Shown here in pieces: positions 53,598 to 61,402 of a stretch of 64,000 bases of DNA (position 1 is the stretch's first letter; each line of letters begins with the position of its first letter). The DNA comes from Bog-756 sp963833585 (GTDB lineage Bacteria > Actinomycetota > Acidimicrobiia > Acidimicrobiales > RAAP-2). Location of the stretch: positions 62,001-126,000 of the forward strand of contig CAWHYF010000003.1 of the NCBI GenBank assembly GCA_963833585.1, given 5' to 3'. A program made the position numbers and the translations under genes. The notes beneath the pieces are model-generated. The model made no database searches. It was given only the letters and a program-made list of their open reading frames with translations, and was not told where the DNA came from.

Positions 53598-54158
53598 TCA
53601 ATCACTCTTGGTCAGGAATCGACGCCAGCGGACGAACGGCAGGAGGCAGACCACGGCCAGCAGGACCACTTGGAGGGCGATGGACCAGGGTGAGCCGAAC
53701 ACCTTGTCGATCACATTTCCGAACTGCTTGTCAGCCAGTGTCGCCAGGCTCACGTAGATCGAGTAGCTCACCAAACGACCGAAGAAGAAAGCCCAGGTGA
53801 GCAATCCGAGGGGCAAGTCGAGGAGACCTGCGGCGAGGAAGAGCTGAGCCGAGGGAAGAGGTGAAATCACAAAGATGCCGAATAGGGCGACCGCCCCGAT
53901 TCGCTTGCGTTCGATCAGAGTGCGAGCATCCTCCAAGTTGTCCCGGAGCCTGGCGGGCAACCGCCCCTTGAAGTGTCTGGCCATTCGGGCCAATAGGTAC
54001 CGGCCTGCCATCGCTGCGCTTGCTCCCAGCACAACAAGAGCCACTGGATTCAGGTGCCAGTGAAGTCGAGTAAACACCAGCACTGCCCAAGTGGGTGGTC
54101 CGAAGGCCGGGAGCAGGTTGATCCCGAAGACGACAGCGGTGACCGCTAGGTACGCCAC
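53598..54158 (-). CDS. VTT/DedA-like membrane protein
   Basis: 186 residues from GTG 54158, with TAGGGT (54170-54165) 6 nt upstream. About five hydrophobic stretches: AYLAVTAVVFGINLLPAFGP, NPVALVVLGASAAMAGRYLLARMARH, IGAVALFGIFVISPLPSAQLFLAAGLLDLPLGLLTWAFFFGR and WSIALQVVLLAVVCLLPF. The re-entrant-like 'G-x-x-x-A..R' and 'SPLPSAQLF..AGL' elements match the VTT (SNARE-associated) family involved in lipid handling. Likely integral to the cell membrane. Confidence 0.78.
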   Translation of the reverse strand: MAYLAVTAVVFGINLLPAFGPPTWAVLVFTRLHWHLNPVALVVLGASAAMAGRYLLARMARHFKGRLPARLRDNLEDARTLIERKRIGAVALFGIFVISPLPSAQLFLAAGLLDLPLGLLTWAFFFGRLVSYSIYVSLATLADKQFGNVIDKVFGSPWSIALQVVLLAVVCLLPFVRWRRFLTKSD

Positions 54159-54307
54159 AGTCCGACCCTACGGCATTGAAGGGTGCCAAACGCCGTTCGA
54201 CCCGACGGCGGCTCGTCCTGTCCGATCACCCGGCTCGGTGGGGCGGCTCTGTTCGGAGTCAGGCGACTGATTGACGTCCACATGCTGGGCGTTGGTTGCC
54301 CGTGGAG

Positions 54308-54517
54308 TCATTTCAGGGTCAAGACGTGGTAGACGACGAACGCAGGCCACACCACGGCTTTCATGAACGCCAAGAGCACCAGCCAGAAAGTCCCAGAATG
54401 CGTGTGAAGGTAGTAGCAGAGTGCCCCGATGAACCCAAGGAACCAGAGGCCACCTGCCCCGCCCTTAGAGACGGCGCTGCGACCTGCACGTGGCGTCTTC
54501 ACGTTCGTGTCACTCAT
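54308..54517 (-). CDS. small two-TM membrane protein
   Basis: 69 residues from ATG 54517 with GGGGAG 7 nt upstream (the upstream in-frame ATG at 54547 has none). Basic N-terminus (NVKTPRAGRSAVSKGG), then GGLWFLGFIGALCYYLHTHSG and TFWLVLLAFMKAVVWPAFVVYHVLTLK, a pattern of a conserved small membrane protein family ('FLGFIGA..Y..H..SGTFW..LLAF.KA..WPAF.VY') of unknown role. Confidence 0.7.
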   Translation of the reverse strand: MSDTNVKTPRAGRSAVSKGGAGGLWFLGFIGALCYYLHTHSGTFWLVLLAFMKAVVWPAFVVYHVLTLK

Positions 54518-54615
54518 CGGACTCCCCTTCCGGCCGGCATCAGACAAAACGATGGCACCGACGGCTTGCGAGTGACAGGGTCAAACGTCACAGGATCTGA
54601 TCTTGGCCCCGCTGG

Positions 54616-55008
54616 TCAGAGAGTGTGTAGGTGAATATCGACCGAATCGGGGAGGTTGTCCAGATCACCGGTGGGGTGGGATAGTGAGTCAGTCAGCTCA
54701 CTCGGGTCAGCTCTTGATTTCGATCGATTTTCAAATACCGACTCGGGGTACGGGATCAGCAGCGGGTCGACGAACGAGATTGCCGCGGCCAAAAGCCAGA
54801 ACGCCGCCGGTCCGGCAAACGGAAACCATCGCCGCGCGAACAGGGGTAGCACCAGGATCGCGAGCGCGGGAAGGCAGAACCACAGCGTCGTTGTCGGAGC
54901 TCCGGACGAGCCGCGCCCGAGCACCACTTCAAGCATCGCCATGATCGCCAGCAGCGCGATCAGCAGGTCGAACCAGTACGCGCGGGCGAGATGTTCGATT
55001 CGGCTCAC
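54616..55008 (-). pseudogene. N-terminal stub of a NarL-type sensor histidine kinase
   Basis: 130 residues from GTG 55008. RAYWFDLLIALLAIMAMLEVVLG, TTTLWFCLPALAILVLPLFARRWFPFAGPAAFWLLAAAISFVDPLLIP are the four hydrophobic segments of the N-terminal sensor region of actinobacterial two-component kinases. After ~residue 95 the sequence turns into an unrelated hydrophilic tail and stops; dimerisation and ATPase domains are absent. A truncated relic rather than a functional kinase. Confidence 0.6.
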
Positions 55009-55137
55009 GCTCTGAACGTACTCCGCCCCCTCCGGTCCCGCCTCCTACCTAAGTGGACTCGAAATCGTCGGATGGTAGGAGCCGCGATCCAGCCTCCCGA
55101 CGATGCCGATCTCGCGATCGCACCTTAGGTTCGTCGC

Positions 55138-55317
55138 ATGGCACAACGAGGGACAACGCGGGAGGCGCTATCGAGCGCCGCCGGCCCGGTTATGGAGAAA
55201 CCTCATGCTCAACTCGATTCTCCGCACTTCCGAGGTGACCGGTGGGTCTACGCCCCCTTCGATGAGGTCGAGGCATCAGAGCCGTTGTCGATGGAAGAGA
55301 TCTTCCGCGAGGACTGA
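55138..55317 (+). CDS. small acidic hypothetical protein
   Basis: 59 residues. ATG 55138 is 6 nt after TAGGTT (55126-55131), the leaderless pattern. The C-terminal half (DSPHFRGDRWVYAP, FDEVEASEPLSMEEIFRED) is acidic and ends in a conserved-looking amphipathic helix. No family recognised; length and charge are compatible with an antitoxin or adaptor, but no toxin partner is adjacent. Confidence 0.45.
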   Translation: MAQRGTTREALSSAAGPVMEKPHAQLDSPHFRGDRWVYAPFDEVEASEPLSMEEIFRED

Positions 55318-55400
55318 GGAGCGGCGGGACACCATTGGTCCGGCGCGCCCCGGGGAGGCTTACCTGTCGGGGTGCCTCTGAACACCGGTCTGGTGGGGCA

Positions 55401-56174
55401 CTAGAACAGGGATTCGAGCCTCGCCGCCACCTCTCTATGGCGAGTCACCGGGATCAGATGCACGCCGGCAAACGCCTTGGACTCGTAGATCTCTCTGATG
55501 TGATTGCAGGCGATCTCCACGCCTGAGCCACGATCCTGGTCGAGCCGGCTGATGATCGACTGCGGGACCGCTAACTGGGGTACCTCTGCCGACAGCTTGC
55601 GAGCCATCGATGAACTGGGAAGTACCATCACACCTGCGTAGATCGGACCATCAAATTCAACCGATGACCGCCATCGAAGAAGCTCATCAATCGAATAGGT
55701 GACCTGGGTAAGCAGGAAGTCGGCGCTCTGCTTCCAGGTCGGAAGGGAGCGAAGGCCCGTGGCCACTCCGAGCCTGAACGGCTCGACCAGCTCAGAGCGC
55801 TTGGCAAAATCTCGGGCCTCGGCGATCATCGACCTTACGGTGAGGTCGTCTGAGCGCGCGCCGGTCTCGGGTCGGTCTCCGTACACAAACAGGAACTCAT
55901 TCACCCCGTAAGCAGCGGCAGTCAGCAGATCCCTCTGGAAGCCAAGAACGTTCCGGTCACGGGCATTGATGCAGGCGATCGAGCGGCCACCCATCAGCCC
56001 CACTTCATGTGCGACAGCGATGCTCGACACGGTTGCCCGTCCGATGTGGTTGTCGGGGATCAAGAACGCACTTGCAATTCGGCTCAGCACACCGATCTGG
56101 TGACGCACATGCATCACATCTGGTCGGGTGGCCGGTTCGATTTCACAGATGATCTCGAACGCCCGATTTGCCAT
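55401..56174 (-). CDS. methylenetetrahydrofolate reductase-like protein
   Basis: 257 residues, leaderless start at ATG 56174 (TAACGT at 56186-56181, 6 nt before). FEIICEIEPATRPD at the N-terminus, ASAFLIPDNHIGRATVSSIAVAHEV, SIACINARDRNVLGFQRDLLTAAAYGVNEFLFVYGDRPETG (the R-D-x-N and GD-P FAD loop), RLGVATGLRSLP, LTQVTYSIDELLRW, and YAGVMVLPSS match the MetF barrel. Shorter than E. coli MetF at the termini. Might act on one-carbon folates; a partner methyltransferase is not nearby. Confidence 0.82.
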   Translation of the reverse strand: MANRAFEIICEIEPATRPDVMHVRHQIGVLSRIASAFLIPDNHIGRATVSSIAVAHEVGLMGGRSIACINARDRNVLGFQRDLLTAAAYGVNEFLFVYGDRPETGARSDDLTVRSMIAEARDFAKRSELVEPFRLGVATGLRSLPTWKQSADFLLTQVTYSIDELLRWRSSVEFDGPIYAGVMVLPSSSMARKLSAEVPQLAVPQSIISRLDQDRGSGVEIACNHIREIYESKAFAGVHLIPVTRHREVAARLESLF

Positions 56175-56564
56175 GCCCAGACGTTACGCCGTTCCCTCAC
56201 GGCGTGCCCCACAACGCCGGGCCGGTGGCGGCATGACCTGCCGCCAATGGCACCCTGGGGGCACCGGCGGCCCCAAGCGCAGATTCGCCGAGCGAATGAG
56301 ACCTGCAGGCGTGCTGCATCTAGAACGCGCTCTGATTGTTCCGCGCAGCTCCTCGCACCGCCATCCGTTAAGGGACCGCGCCGGTGATGCCCGGCCGACT
56401 CTCGGCCACATTCGGCGCCGGCTATCCAGCAATCGGGGGACTATGTCAAGAGACTGAAATCGCCAGGCCCGGTGACTTGGGTACCTGTCGCGTTTCATAG
56501 GGCCCCATTTCCTTTGGGACTCTTCTGGCGCGAACCTGGAGCGACGACCCAAGAAGGGAGAGCC
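56175..56564. other. intergenic region without a recognisable gene
   Basis: 390 bases; contains the metF -10 box at its left edge and, at its right, the AGGGAGAG site of the DUF899 gene. No gene supported. Confidence 0.4.
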
Positions 56565-57252
56565 ATGAAGACACCTCCGATCGTTTCGCGGGAGGAGTGG
56601 ATCGCTGCGCAGGAGAAGATGCTGGTCAAGGAGAAGGGGTTGACGCGCGCCCACGACGGCGCTCGCGGCTGAACGCCGAAGGATGCCCTGGATGGCCGTT
56701 GACAAGGAATACTGGTTCGATGGCCCCGCCGGACGGGCGAGCCTCCTGGATCTTTTCGAAGGCCGGCTTCAGCTGATCGTCTACCGCGCCTTCTACGGAC
56801 CTGAAGTGACCACCTACGCGGAGGGCGGCTCGTACCCGGAGCGGGCCTGCGTGGGATGCTCCCTCGGTGCCGACCAGGTAGCGCACCCTGGCCACCTGCA
56901 CGCTCGGAACACGTCGCTGGCCTTTGCATCGCGGGCGCCTCAGGTCGACATCCAGCGCTTGAAGAAGCGCCACGGATGGGAACACATCCCTTGGTACACG
57001 ATCACCGACGATTTCGACAAGGACTTCGACGTCGACGAATGGCACGGTACCAACGCTTTCATTCGCGACGGCGACCGGATCTTCCGCACCTACTTCATTA
57101 ACACTCGGGGAGACGAGCAGATGGGCGGAACCTGGAACTACCTTGACATCACGGCGCTCGGTCGTCAGGAGGAGTGGGAGGACTCGCCTGAGGGCTACCC
57201 GCAGACGGCGCCATATCAATGGTGGAACTACCACGACGCCTACAACCTCTGA
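56565..57252 (+). CDS. DUF899 thioredoxin-like protein, frame broken ~56667
   Basis: ATG 56565 (AGGGAGAG upstream) opens PPIVSREEWIAAQEKMLVKEKGLTRAHDG, then hits TGA 56670-56672. The next frame continues AERRRMPWMAVDKEYWFDGPAG, SLLDLFEGRLQLIVYRAFYGP, ERACVGCSLGADQVAHPGHLHARNTSLAFASRAPQ, HGWEHIPWYTITDDFDKDFD, IRDGDRIFRTYFINTRGDEQMGGTWNYLDITALGRQEE, which is full-length DUF899. The span is one base over a multiple of three. Removing one base near GACGGCGCTCGCGG would restore D-G-L-A-A-E-R-R-R. Either an indel artefact or a disrupted gene; the C-terminal fragment could start at ATG 56683. Confidence 0.8.
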
Positions 57253-57652
57253 GTAGCGCAGATCGCCGCTGTACGGCTTCAGGATGCCGATTAGGTGTGT
57301 TCGTCCGGTGCCGCGTTCTGGAGGGCGCCGACCCACAGCCCGTCGAATTCGTCGACAGGTCTGGTGAGCGACAAGCTCACCATATTGCGCGTCGGTACCG
57401 GGCTGAAGGTATCCCACTACACCGGGTGGGTGGGACCATGAAGCATGAGTGGAGGCGATTCGCGACATCCGGGCGCTCCGTCGGCAAGGATCTGAGTGTG
57501 ACCACCCCACCAGGTGCCGAGGATCGCCAGGCGGCCACCTGGAGTGACCCCGACCGGGACAGTGTCACGCCCCGATACATGGGGGATGGCAGCCGTCGTG
57601 CGACCAGCCGTGTTGCGGCCCCGGCACGGCCCCCAGCAGAGTCTGCCGAAAG
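57253..57652. other. intergenic region without a recognisable gene
   Basis: 400 bases; several short frames on both strands but none with family resemblance, ribosome site or promoter. Confidence 0.4.
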
Positions 57653-58123
57653 TCAACGCACGAACGACCTGCGGATTCTTCGTCTTCGCTTCCAAACATG
57701 CACGACTGCGTAGGCCGCGAATGCCAGGCCTGAGACCTTATGCCATCCGTTGAAGGGTGGCGCAAACGGGAACCGGACTGGCATTCCGTTCACCCAGTCA
57801 ATGACTCCGGAGAGCAAGAGATTGACAAACAAGAACATCAGTACCCCGTCCGAAACCGCCAGTCGTAACGGTCCCGATCTCTGTGACGCCCGATGACCCA
57901 GCCGTCCGGCCAGCCGCCTGATGGTCTTGCGTCGCTGCCCCAGATGGACGGCAACAAGCAGAACGAACACGAGACCGACAATGGCATGCAGGCCGACACT
58001 GATATGGAGATAGGCGAGCGTTATGAGCGCCGCAGCCAGCGAAGCCAGTAGACCCAGATGAATCAGCCACCGCGCCCGAACTCGGTCTGACCTTGCGTTC
58101 TCTGGGGCATCCTGCTCCGACAC
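57653..58123 (-). CDS. four-TM DUF4405/cytochrome-b561-like membrane protein
   Basis: 156 residues from GTG 58123, with TAGATT (58135-58130) 6 nt upstream. Four helices: WLIHLGLLASLAAALITLAYLH, GLHAIVGLVFVLLVAVHLGQ, VSDGVLMFLFVNLLLSGVIDW, WHKVSGLAFAAYAVVHVWKR. Histidines near helix ends (LHAIVG, AVHLG, GWHKVSG, YAVVHVW) are placed as in small b-type haem membrane proteins of the DUF4405 group. Haem binding is inferred. Confidence 0.7.
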   Translation of the reverse strand: MSEQDAPENARSDRVRARWLIHLGLLASLAAALITLAYLHISVGLHAIVGLVFVLLVAVHLGQRRKTIRRLAGRLGHRASQRSGPLRLAVSDGVLMFLFVNLLLSGVIDWVNGMPVRFPFAPPFNGWHKVSGLAFAAYAVVHVWKRRRRIRRSFVR

Positions 58124-58246
58124 ACCCGCAATCTACCCAAATCGCTCCTCCCCAAGGACGGGGACAGGGTGCCCCATACCGCCGGATCGGTGGGCGGCTC
58201 TGGCTGTGGCCGGTGCCAACTATCGTGGAGCCAGGTAGGAGTCGCC

Positions 58247-58804
58247 TTGGCCAAGCTCATCTACATAGCGAACACGTCACTCGACGGTTACACCGAGGAC
58301 CCTGACGGGGGCTTCGATTTCGGCAACCCCGATGAGGAGTATTTCAGCTTCATCAATGAGCTGGAGCGCCCGGTGGGTACGTATCTGTACGGCCGCCGGA
58401 TGTATCAGACGATGGTCTATTGGGAGACCGCGCCCGTTGCTGGCCAGCCGCGCTGGATCGTGGATTTCGCCAACCTCTGGCGAGCGGCCGACAAGGTTGT
58501 GTTTTCGAAGACCCTGACATCAGTGTCAAGCGATAGGACCACTGTTGAGCGTGAGTTCGAGGCTGAGGCGATTCGGCACCTGAAGGCCAGTGCGGACCAC
58601 GATCTGACGGTGGGTGGAGCAGATCTCGCAGCTCAAGCGATTGAGGCGGGGGTGGTGGACGAGTGCCACCTGTTCTTCTGGCCTGTCGTGCTGGGTGGTG
58701 GTAAGGGCGTTCTGCCAGTGCGCACCCGCCTCGACCTCGAGCTCGTAAGTGAGAGGCGCTCCCGCAGCGGAGTCGCCCACCTCCACTACCGAATCAACTA
58801 TTGA
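58247..58804 (+). CDS. dihydrofolate reductase/RibD C-terminal family protein
   Basis: 185 residues from TTG 58247, with AGGAG 6 nt upstream. LIYIANTSLDGYTEDPDGGFDF at the N-terminus, GTYLYGRRMYQTMVYWE, KVVFSKTLTSVSSDRTTVER, HDLTVGGADLAAQAIEAGVVDECHLFFWPVVLGGGKGVLP are the successive motifs of the actinobacterial DHFR-like/RibD-C family. NADPH-binding fold; the true substrate in this subgroup is generally unknown, so it should not be taken as folate DHFR. Confidence 0.88.
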   Translation: MAKLIYIANTSLDGYTEDPDGGFDFGNPDEEYFSFINELERPVGTYLYGRRMYQTMVYWETAPVAGQPRWIVDFANLWRAADKVVFSKTLTSVSSDRTTVEREFEAEAIRHLKASADHDLTVGGADLAAQAIEAGVVDECHLFFWPVVLGGGKGVLPVRTRLDLELVSERRSRSGVAHLHYRINY

Positions 58805-59156
58805 AGATCCTTCCTCGAGGAAGGATCCGTTTGCCGCCCTGTTCTGGGACACGACTCGATGCTTTGATCACCTGAACTCGCCCCGGGTCGATGGCATCGT
58901 CGACCGTGGCTGACCGGCACTTCGAGGTCGCGCACCCTTCTCCGATTCTTGGGATTCAACTGCTTACAAGTCGGGTGAACAGGGCGTCGAGATTCGCCAC
59001 TTTCTTCTTGGTGATTGACAAGGAAGATCGAGCGGGCCGAAACCCGCATTCGTACCCGTAGTGATTCTGGCGTCGCCATACATCTGCCAAAGAGTTCTCG
59101 GAGTCGCTGCTTTGCATTGGCAGCCTTGAGTGTGCGACCGGCCCGATCAGGAATAC
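58805..59156. other. intergenic region without a recognisable gene
   Basis: 352 bases between convergent genes; a short inverted repeat (AAGATCCTTCCTCGAGGAAGGATCC, ~58804-58828) just after the RibD-like stop could act as terminator. No gene supported. Confidence 0.4.
58806..58827 (+). terminator. hairpin after RibD-like gene
   Basis: GATCCTTCCTC pairs with GAGGAAGGATC around a tight centre, immediately after the stop codon of the upstream gene. A T-rich tract is only weak (TTTG). Confidence 0.55.
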
Positions 59157-60131
59157 CTAGACCAACCTCTCCGATCCCATCTGGTCAACCGAGGTCTCCA
59201 GAAGGTCGAGGCTCGTAGCGAGATCCTCGCCGTCCCAACGGCTAACCCACCCACGCACCATCGATGCCAACGGCAACGGAAGTTTCAGGTCCACCTCCGT
59301 TGTGATCTCTCGAACCGCAACTAGGTGTCGTAGGGTTTCTTCGACCGTCACCCCTGCCGACAAGGTGCACTCCAGGCGGTCACCATTCCGAGACGACTGG
59401 TCATCGACGGATGTAACGAAGGCAACAATCTGACGCTCGGAGGGATTGAGTTCGCCTTCGTCTGTCAACGGATTCGGCCGGTGTTTCCCAAGCAGAATCT
59501 GAGCCAGGCGAGCTGGACTGCACGTAGGGGGCAGGTGTTCGATGGTCATGCTGCCTGTCGCCGGGTCCACGATGATTCGCGCTTGGAGAGTGACCTTCGC
59601 CCATTCTCCGGCAACCAGGCTTGCAATGTCGCCCGTTAGACGTGAGTCCGTCGGAAACGCGGGCGCTCCCATCGCATCGATCACATCCGCTTCAGGGACC
59701 AGCGGATCTTCCAAGACCAGCCTGACAGCGGCTAGGACTCCGTGGACATCAAACGGCGGTTGGTGTCCACGGAGGTGGGCGTTTCCGAGGATCAGTCCCA
59801 ACGGCACGGGGCCAATTTCTCCCCGTTCTGCAGCTAGTGCGCAGGCACCGGCCCAGGACAGCCGGCACTCGGTCATTCGCATGATGGCGCTCGGTGTGTC
59901 CCTTGTGCCCAACTCGCCGTGGAAGTCGACCAAGGTCGGGCTCATGATCCAGGGCTTAGCTAGGTCGCAGAGCGCCAGATAGGCATACGCAGGAGCCAGA
60001 CCCAAGCCCTCGTCCAGAGATCCGATGACTCTGGCGCACTTTGAATGTGGTCGATTTGGAAGGGATCCAGTTTGCTCGATCGCCGACAGGAGGTCCACGT
60101 CGACCAGACCAAGACCACTGCGCTCTCCCAT
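59157..60131 (-). CDS. GyrA/ParC-like protein lacking the catalytic tyrosine
   Basis: 324 residues; TATAAA lies 6 nt before ATG 60131. Collinear with the N-terminal breakage-reunion domain of DNA gyrase A: KCARVIGSL (GyrA K-SARVVGDV), TLVDFHGELGTRD (VDGQGNFGSIDGD), SAIMRMTECRLS (AAMRYTEIRLA), PLGLILGN (PNLLVNGS), PPFDVHGVLAAV (PPHNLTEVI), GAPAFPTDSRLTG (GPDFPTAAIING), and MTIEHLPPTCSPARLAQIL (IIVHEIPYQVNKARLIEKI). The catalytic Tyr position is Met86, and the KYHPHGD loop is replaced by EGLGLAPA. No tower/C-terminal pinwheel. So a strand-passage-dead GyrA-like protein, perhaps binding DNA or modulating gyrase. Confidence 0.72.
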   Translation of the reverse strand: MGERSGLGLVDVDLLSAIEQTGSLPNRPHSKCARVIGSLDEGLGLAPAYAYLALCDLAKPWIMSPTLVDFHGELGTRDTPSAIMRMTECRLSWAGACALAAERGEIGPVPLGLILGNAHLRGHQPPFDVHGVLAAVRLVLEDPLVPEADVIDAMGAPAFPTDSRLTGDIASLVAGEWAKVTLQARIIVDPATGSMTIEHLPPTCSPARLAQILLGKHRPNPLTDEGELNPSERQIVAFVTSVDDQSSRNGDRLECTLSAGVTVEETLRHLVAVREITTEVDLKLPLPLASMVRGWVSRWDGEDLATSLDLLETSVDQMGSERLV

Positions 60132-60200
60132 GGGCGGTTTATACCAGCGTGGGCAGCGTGTCGGGTCTTGATTTGTTTTCGGAAGGCTGACGTCCGGTAT

Positions 60201-60890
60201 CTACGGGCTGGGGACGGAGTGGGCCTGCACCAAACCTTGCAGTTCTTCTGGATTCGCTCGCTTCCATCGGGAATCGGGTGCCGAATCGGCTGAACAGGTC
60301 GTTTCTGAGGATGTTGCCAACCCAATCGTCGCCCAGTAGTCGCCGGTGCCGGAAAGATGATCCTGCCCGATGATGGGGTCAGCGCTGGATGAGACGGTTA
60401 GCCCAAGGACGCAGAAGGGCAGCAGGCTCCCGGAGTTTGGACGCTGCGCAGTGAGAACGTGGTCGCCTCCTACATCCACGCTCGTGAGCGTCCCATCGCT
60501 GGTGGCCGGAAGTGGAGCATTGCCCGCAACCCAAATGAGGCTAGGACGCTCTTGATTCAGAGCGGCAACAGTGAGTGCCCCATCCGGGATGCCTTGAGCC
60601 TTGGCATCACCATCTGCCACGGCTGCCGCTCCAGCAGCAGTTTGACTCAACGCATTGGTGAGGTTGGATGCAAAGTTCGGTCCGAAGGGAAAATTACTCA
60701 ATCCCTTCAGCCGGACTTCCAACGAGAGAACGCTCAGGGCACAGAAGCCGACAATCACCACTACGCAGATCCCCACGGTCACCCACCTCTCTCGACGCCT
60801 CCGTCTCGCCGATCGAAAGAAAGACCGGTGAGGACCCAACGGGGGCTGCTGGGGAGGCAAGGTGGCGATCGTCATTGGTGGTCTAGCCAT
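60201..60890 (-). CDS. single-TM anchored protein of cassette C
   Basis: 229 residues from ATG 60890 (ATG 60875 alternative). FFRSARRRRRERW precedes TM helix (VGICVVVIVGFCALSVLSL), the same juxtamembrane layout as cassettes A and B. Exterior ~170 residues: SNLTNALSQTAAGAAAVADG, DGTLTSVDVGGDHVLTAQRP, LPFCVLGLTVSSSADPIIGQ, YWATIGLATSSETTCSADSAP with two Cys. No propeller and no known family. Divergent from the broken gntR-C across 20 bp. Confidence 0.72.
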   Translation of the reverse strand: MARPPMTIATLPPQQPPLGPHRSFFRSARRRRRERWVTVGICVVVIVGFCALSVLSLEVRLKGLSNFPFGPNFASNLTNALSQTAAGAAAVADGDAKAQGIPDGALTVAALNQERPSLIWVAGNAPLPATSDGTLTSVDVGGDHVLTAQRPNSGSLLPFCVLGLTVSSSADPIIGQDHLSGTGDYWATIGLATSSETTCSADSAPDSRWKRANPEELQGLVQAHSVPSP

Positions 60891-60898
60891 TCGGTGGC

Positions 60899-60913
60899 CA
60901 TAGAGCTACTATG
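60899..60913. promoter_or_regulatory. inverted repeat CATAG-N5-CTATG at gntR-C start
   Basis: CATAG (60899-60903) and CTATG (60909-60913), same half-sites and spacing as at 39280-39294. The right arm contains the ATG of the broken gntR (60911). Confidence 0.6.
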
Positions 60914-61102
60914 ACTAGTTCCATAATTAGTGTCAAGGTCGATCGCACCGAGGTCACTCCACTTCATGATCAGGTGGCGGCAGAGACCCGCCGGACAGTT
61001 GCAGATGGAGGGGGAGGGATCACGGTGGCCGGGACCCGGGACCCGGGACCCGGGTCCCGGGAGCGCTGGGCGAGTGGGAGAACTATGCGTCAATCTCGGT
61101 GA
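60911..61102 (+). pseudogene. GntR (YtrA-type) regulator with the DNA-binding helix deleted
   Basis: MTSSIISVKVDRTEVTPLHD and QVAAETRRTVADG match the first 35 residues of the cassette A regulator. The sequence then jumps to GGGITVAGT, which in the intact copies lies after the winged helix, so about 40 codons including the recognition helix are missing. What follows (RDPGPGSRERW) comes from a 7-bp repeat tract and is unrelated. The product could dimerise at most. Confidence 0.8.
61031..61061 (+). repeat. GGGACCC tandem repeat with 20-bp palindrome
   Basis: Three GGGACCC units (61031-61051) run into CCCGGGACCCGGGTCCCGGG (61042-61061), a perfect palindrome. It sits at the deletion scar of the gntR-C pseudogene, and may have caused the rearrangement or act as a hairpin. 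Confidence 0.8.
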
Positions 61103-61252
61103 TGGGATCGCTTCAGGGTCCGAAGTGGCAACCCCTGGGACCAAGGCCGGAGATCGCAATAAGGCGGCGGATCTGGGACCTTCGGCCCTGGGAAGATGGA
61201 CGGCCGGGGTGGACCATGAAAGAAGAACCATGAAATGAGTGGGGAGGTAATC

Positions 61253-61402
61253 ATGAAGCAAGCGCACGCCGATCACCGGCTCTTGGCTGACATGAATGAG
61301 GCGGACCGCCTCGACCGTCTGCGCCACATTCTTGAGATCTTGGAGGCGGAGGACTCACCTCATTTCAACTTCTACGCCCACCGGCACCCCGAAGAAGTCT
61401 GA
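61253..61402 (+). CDS. small hypothetical protein
   Basis: 49 residues: MKQAHADHRLLADMNEADRL, DRLRHILEILEAEDSPHFNF, YAHRHPEEV. A strong GGGGAGG ribosome site lies 5-6 nt before ATG 61253. Amphipathic helical, His- and acid-rich. No family recognised. The good ribosome site and codon use make it more likely real than chance. Confidence 0.5.
   Translation: MKQAHADHRLLADMNEADRLDRLRHILEILEAEDSPHFNFYAHRHPEEV

Noticed and set aside
55411..55432. Possible second copy of the tRNA 3' end (TTCGAGCC...CGCC) as the island's far attachment site
   Set aside because: Only a partial match with gaps, and it lies within the 3' end of the metF-like coding sequence; more likely chance.
57417..57695. ~90-codon minus frame in the 57.3-57.65 kb gap
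   Set aside because: Overlaps the 3' end of the four-TM gene in another frame and has no recognisable features.
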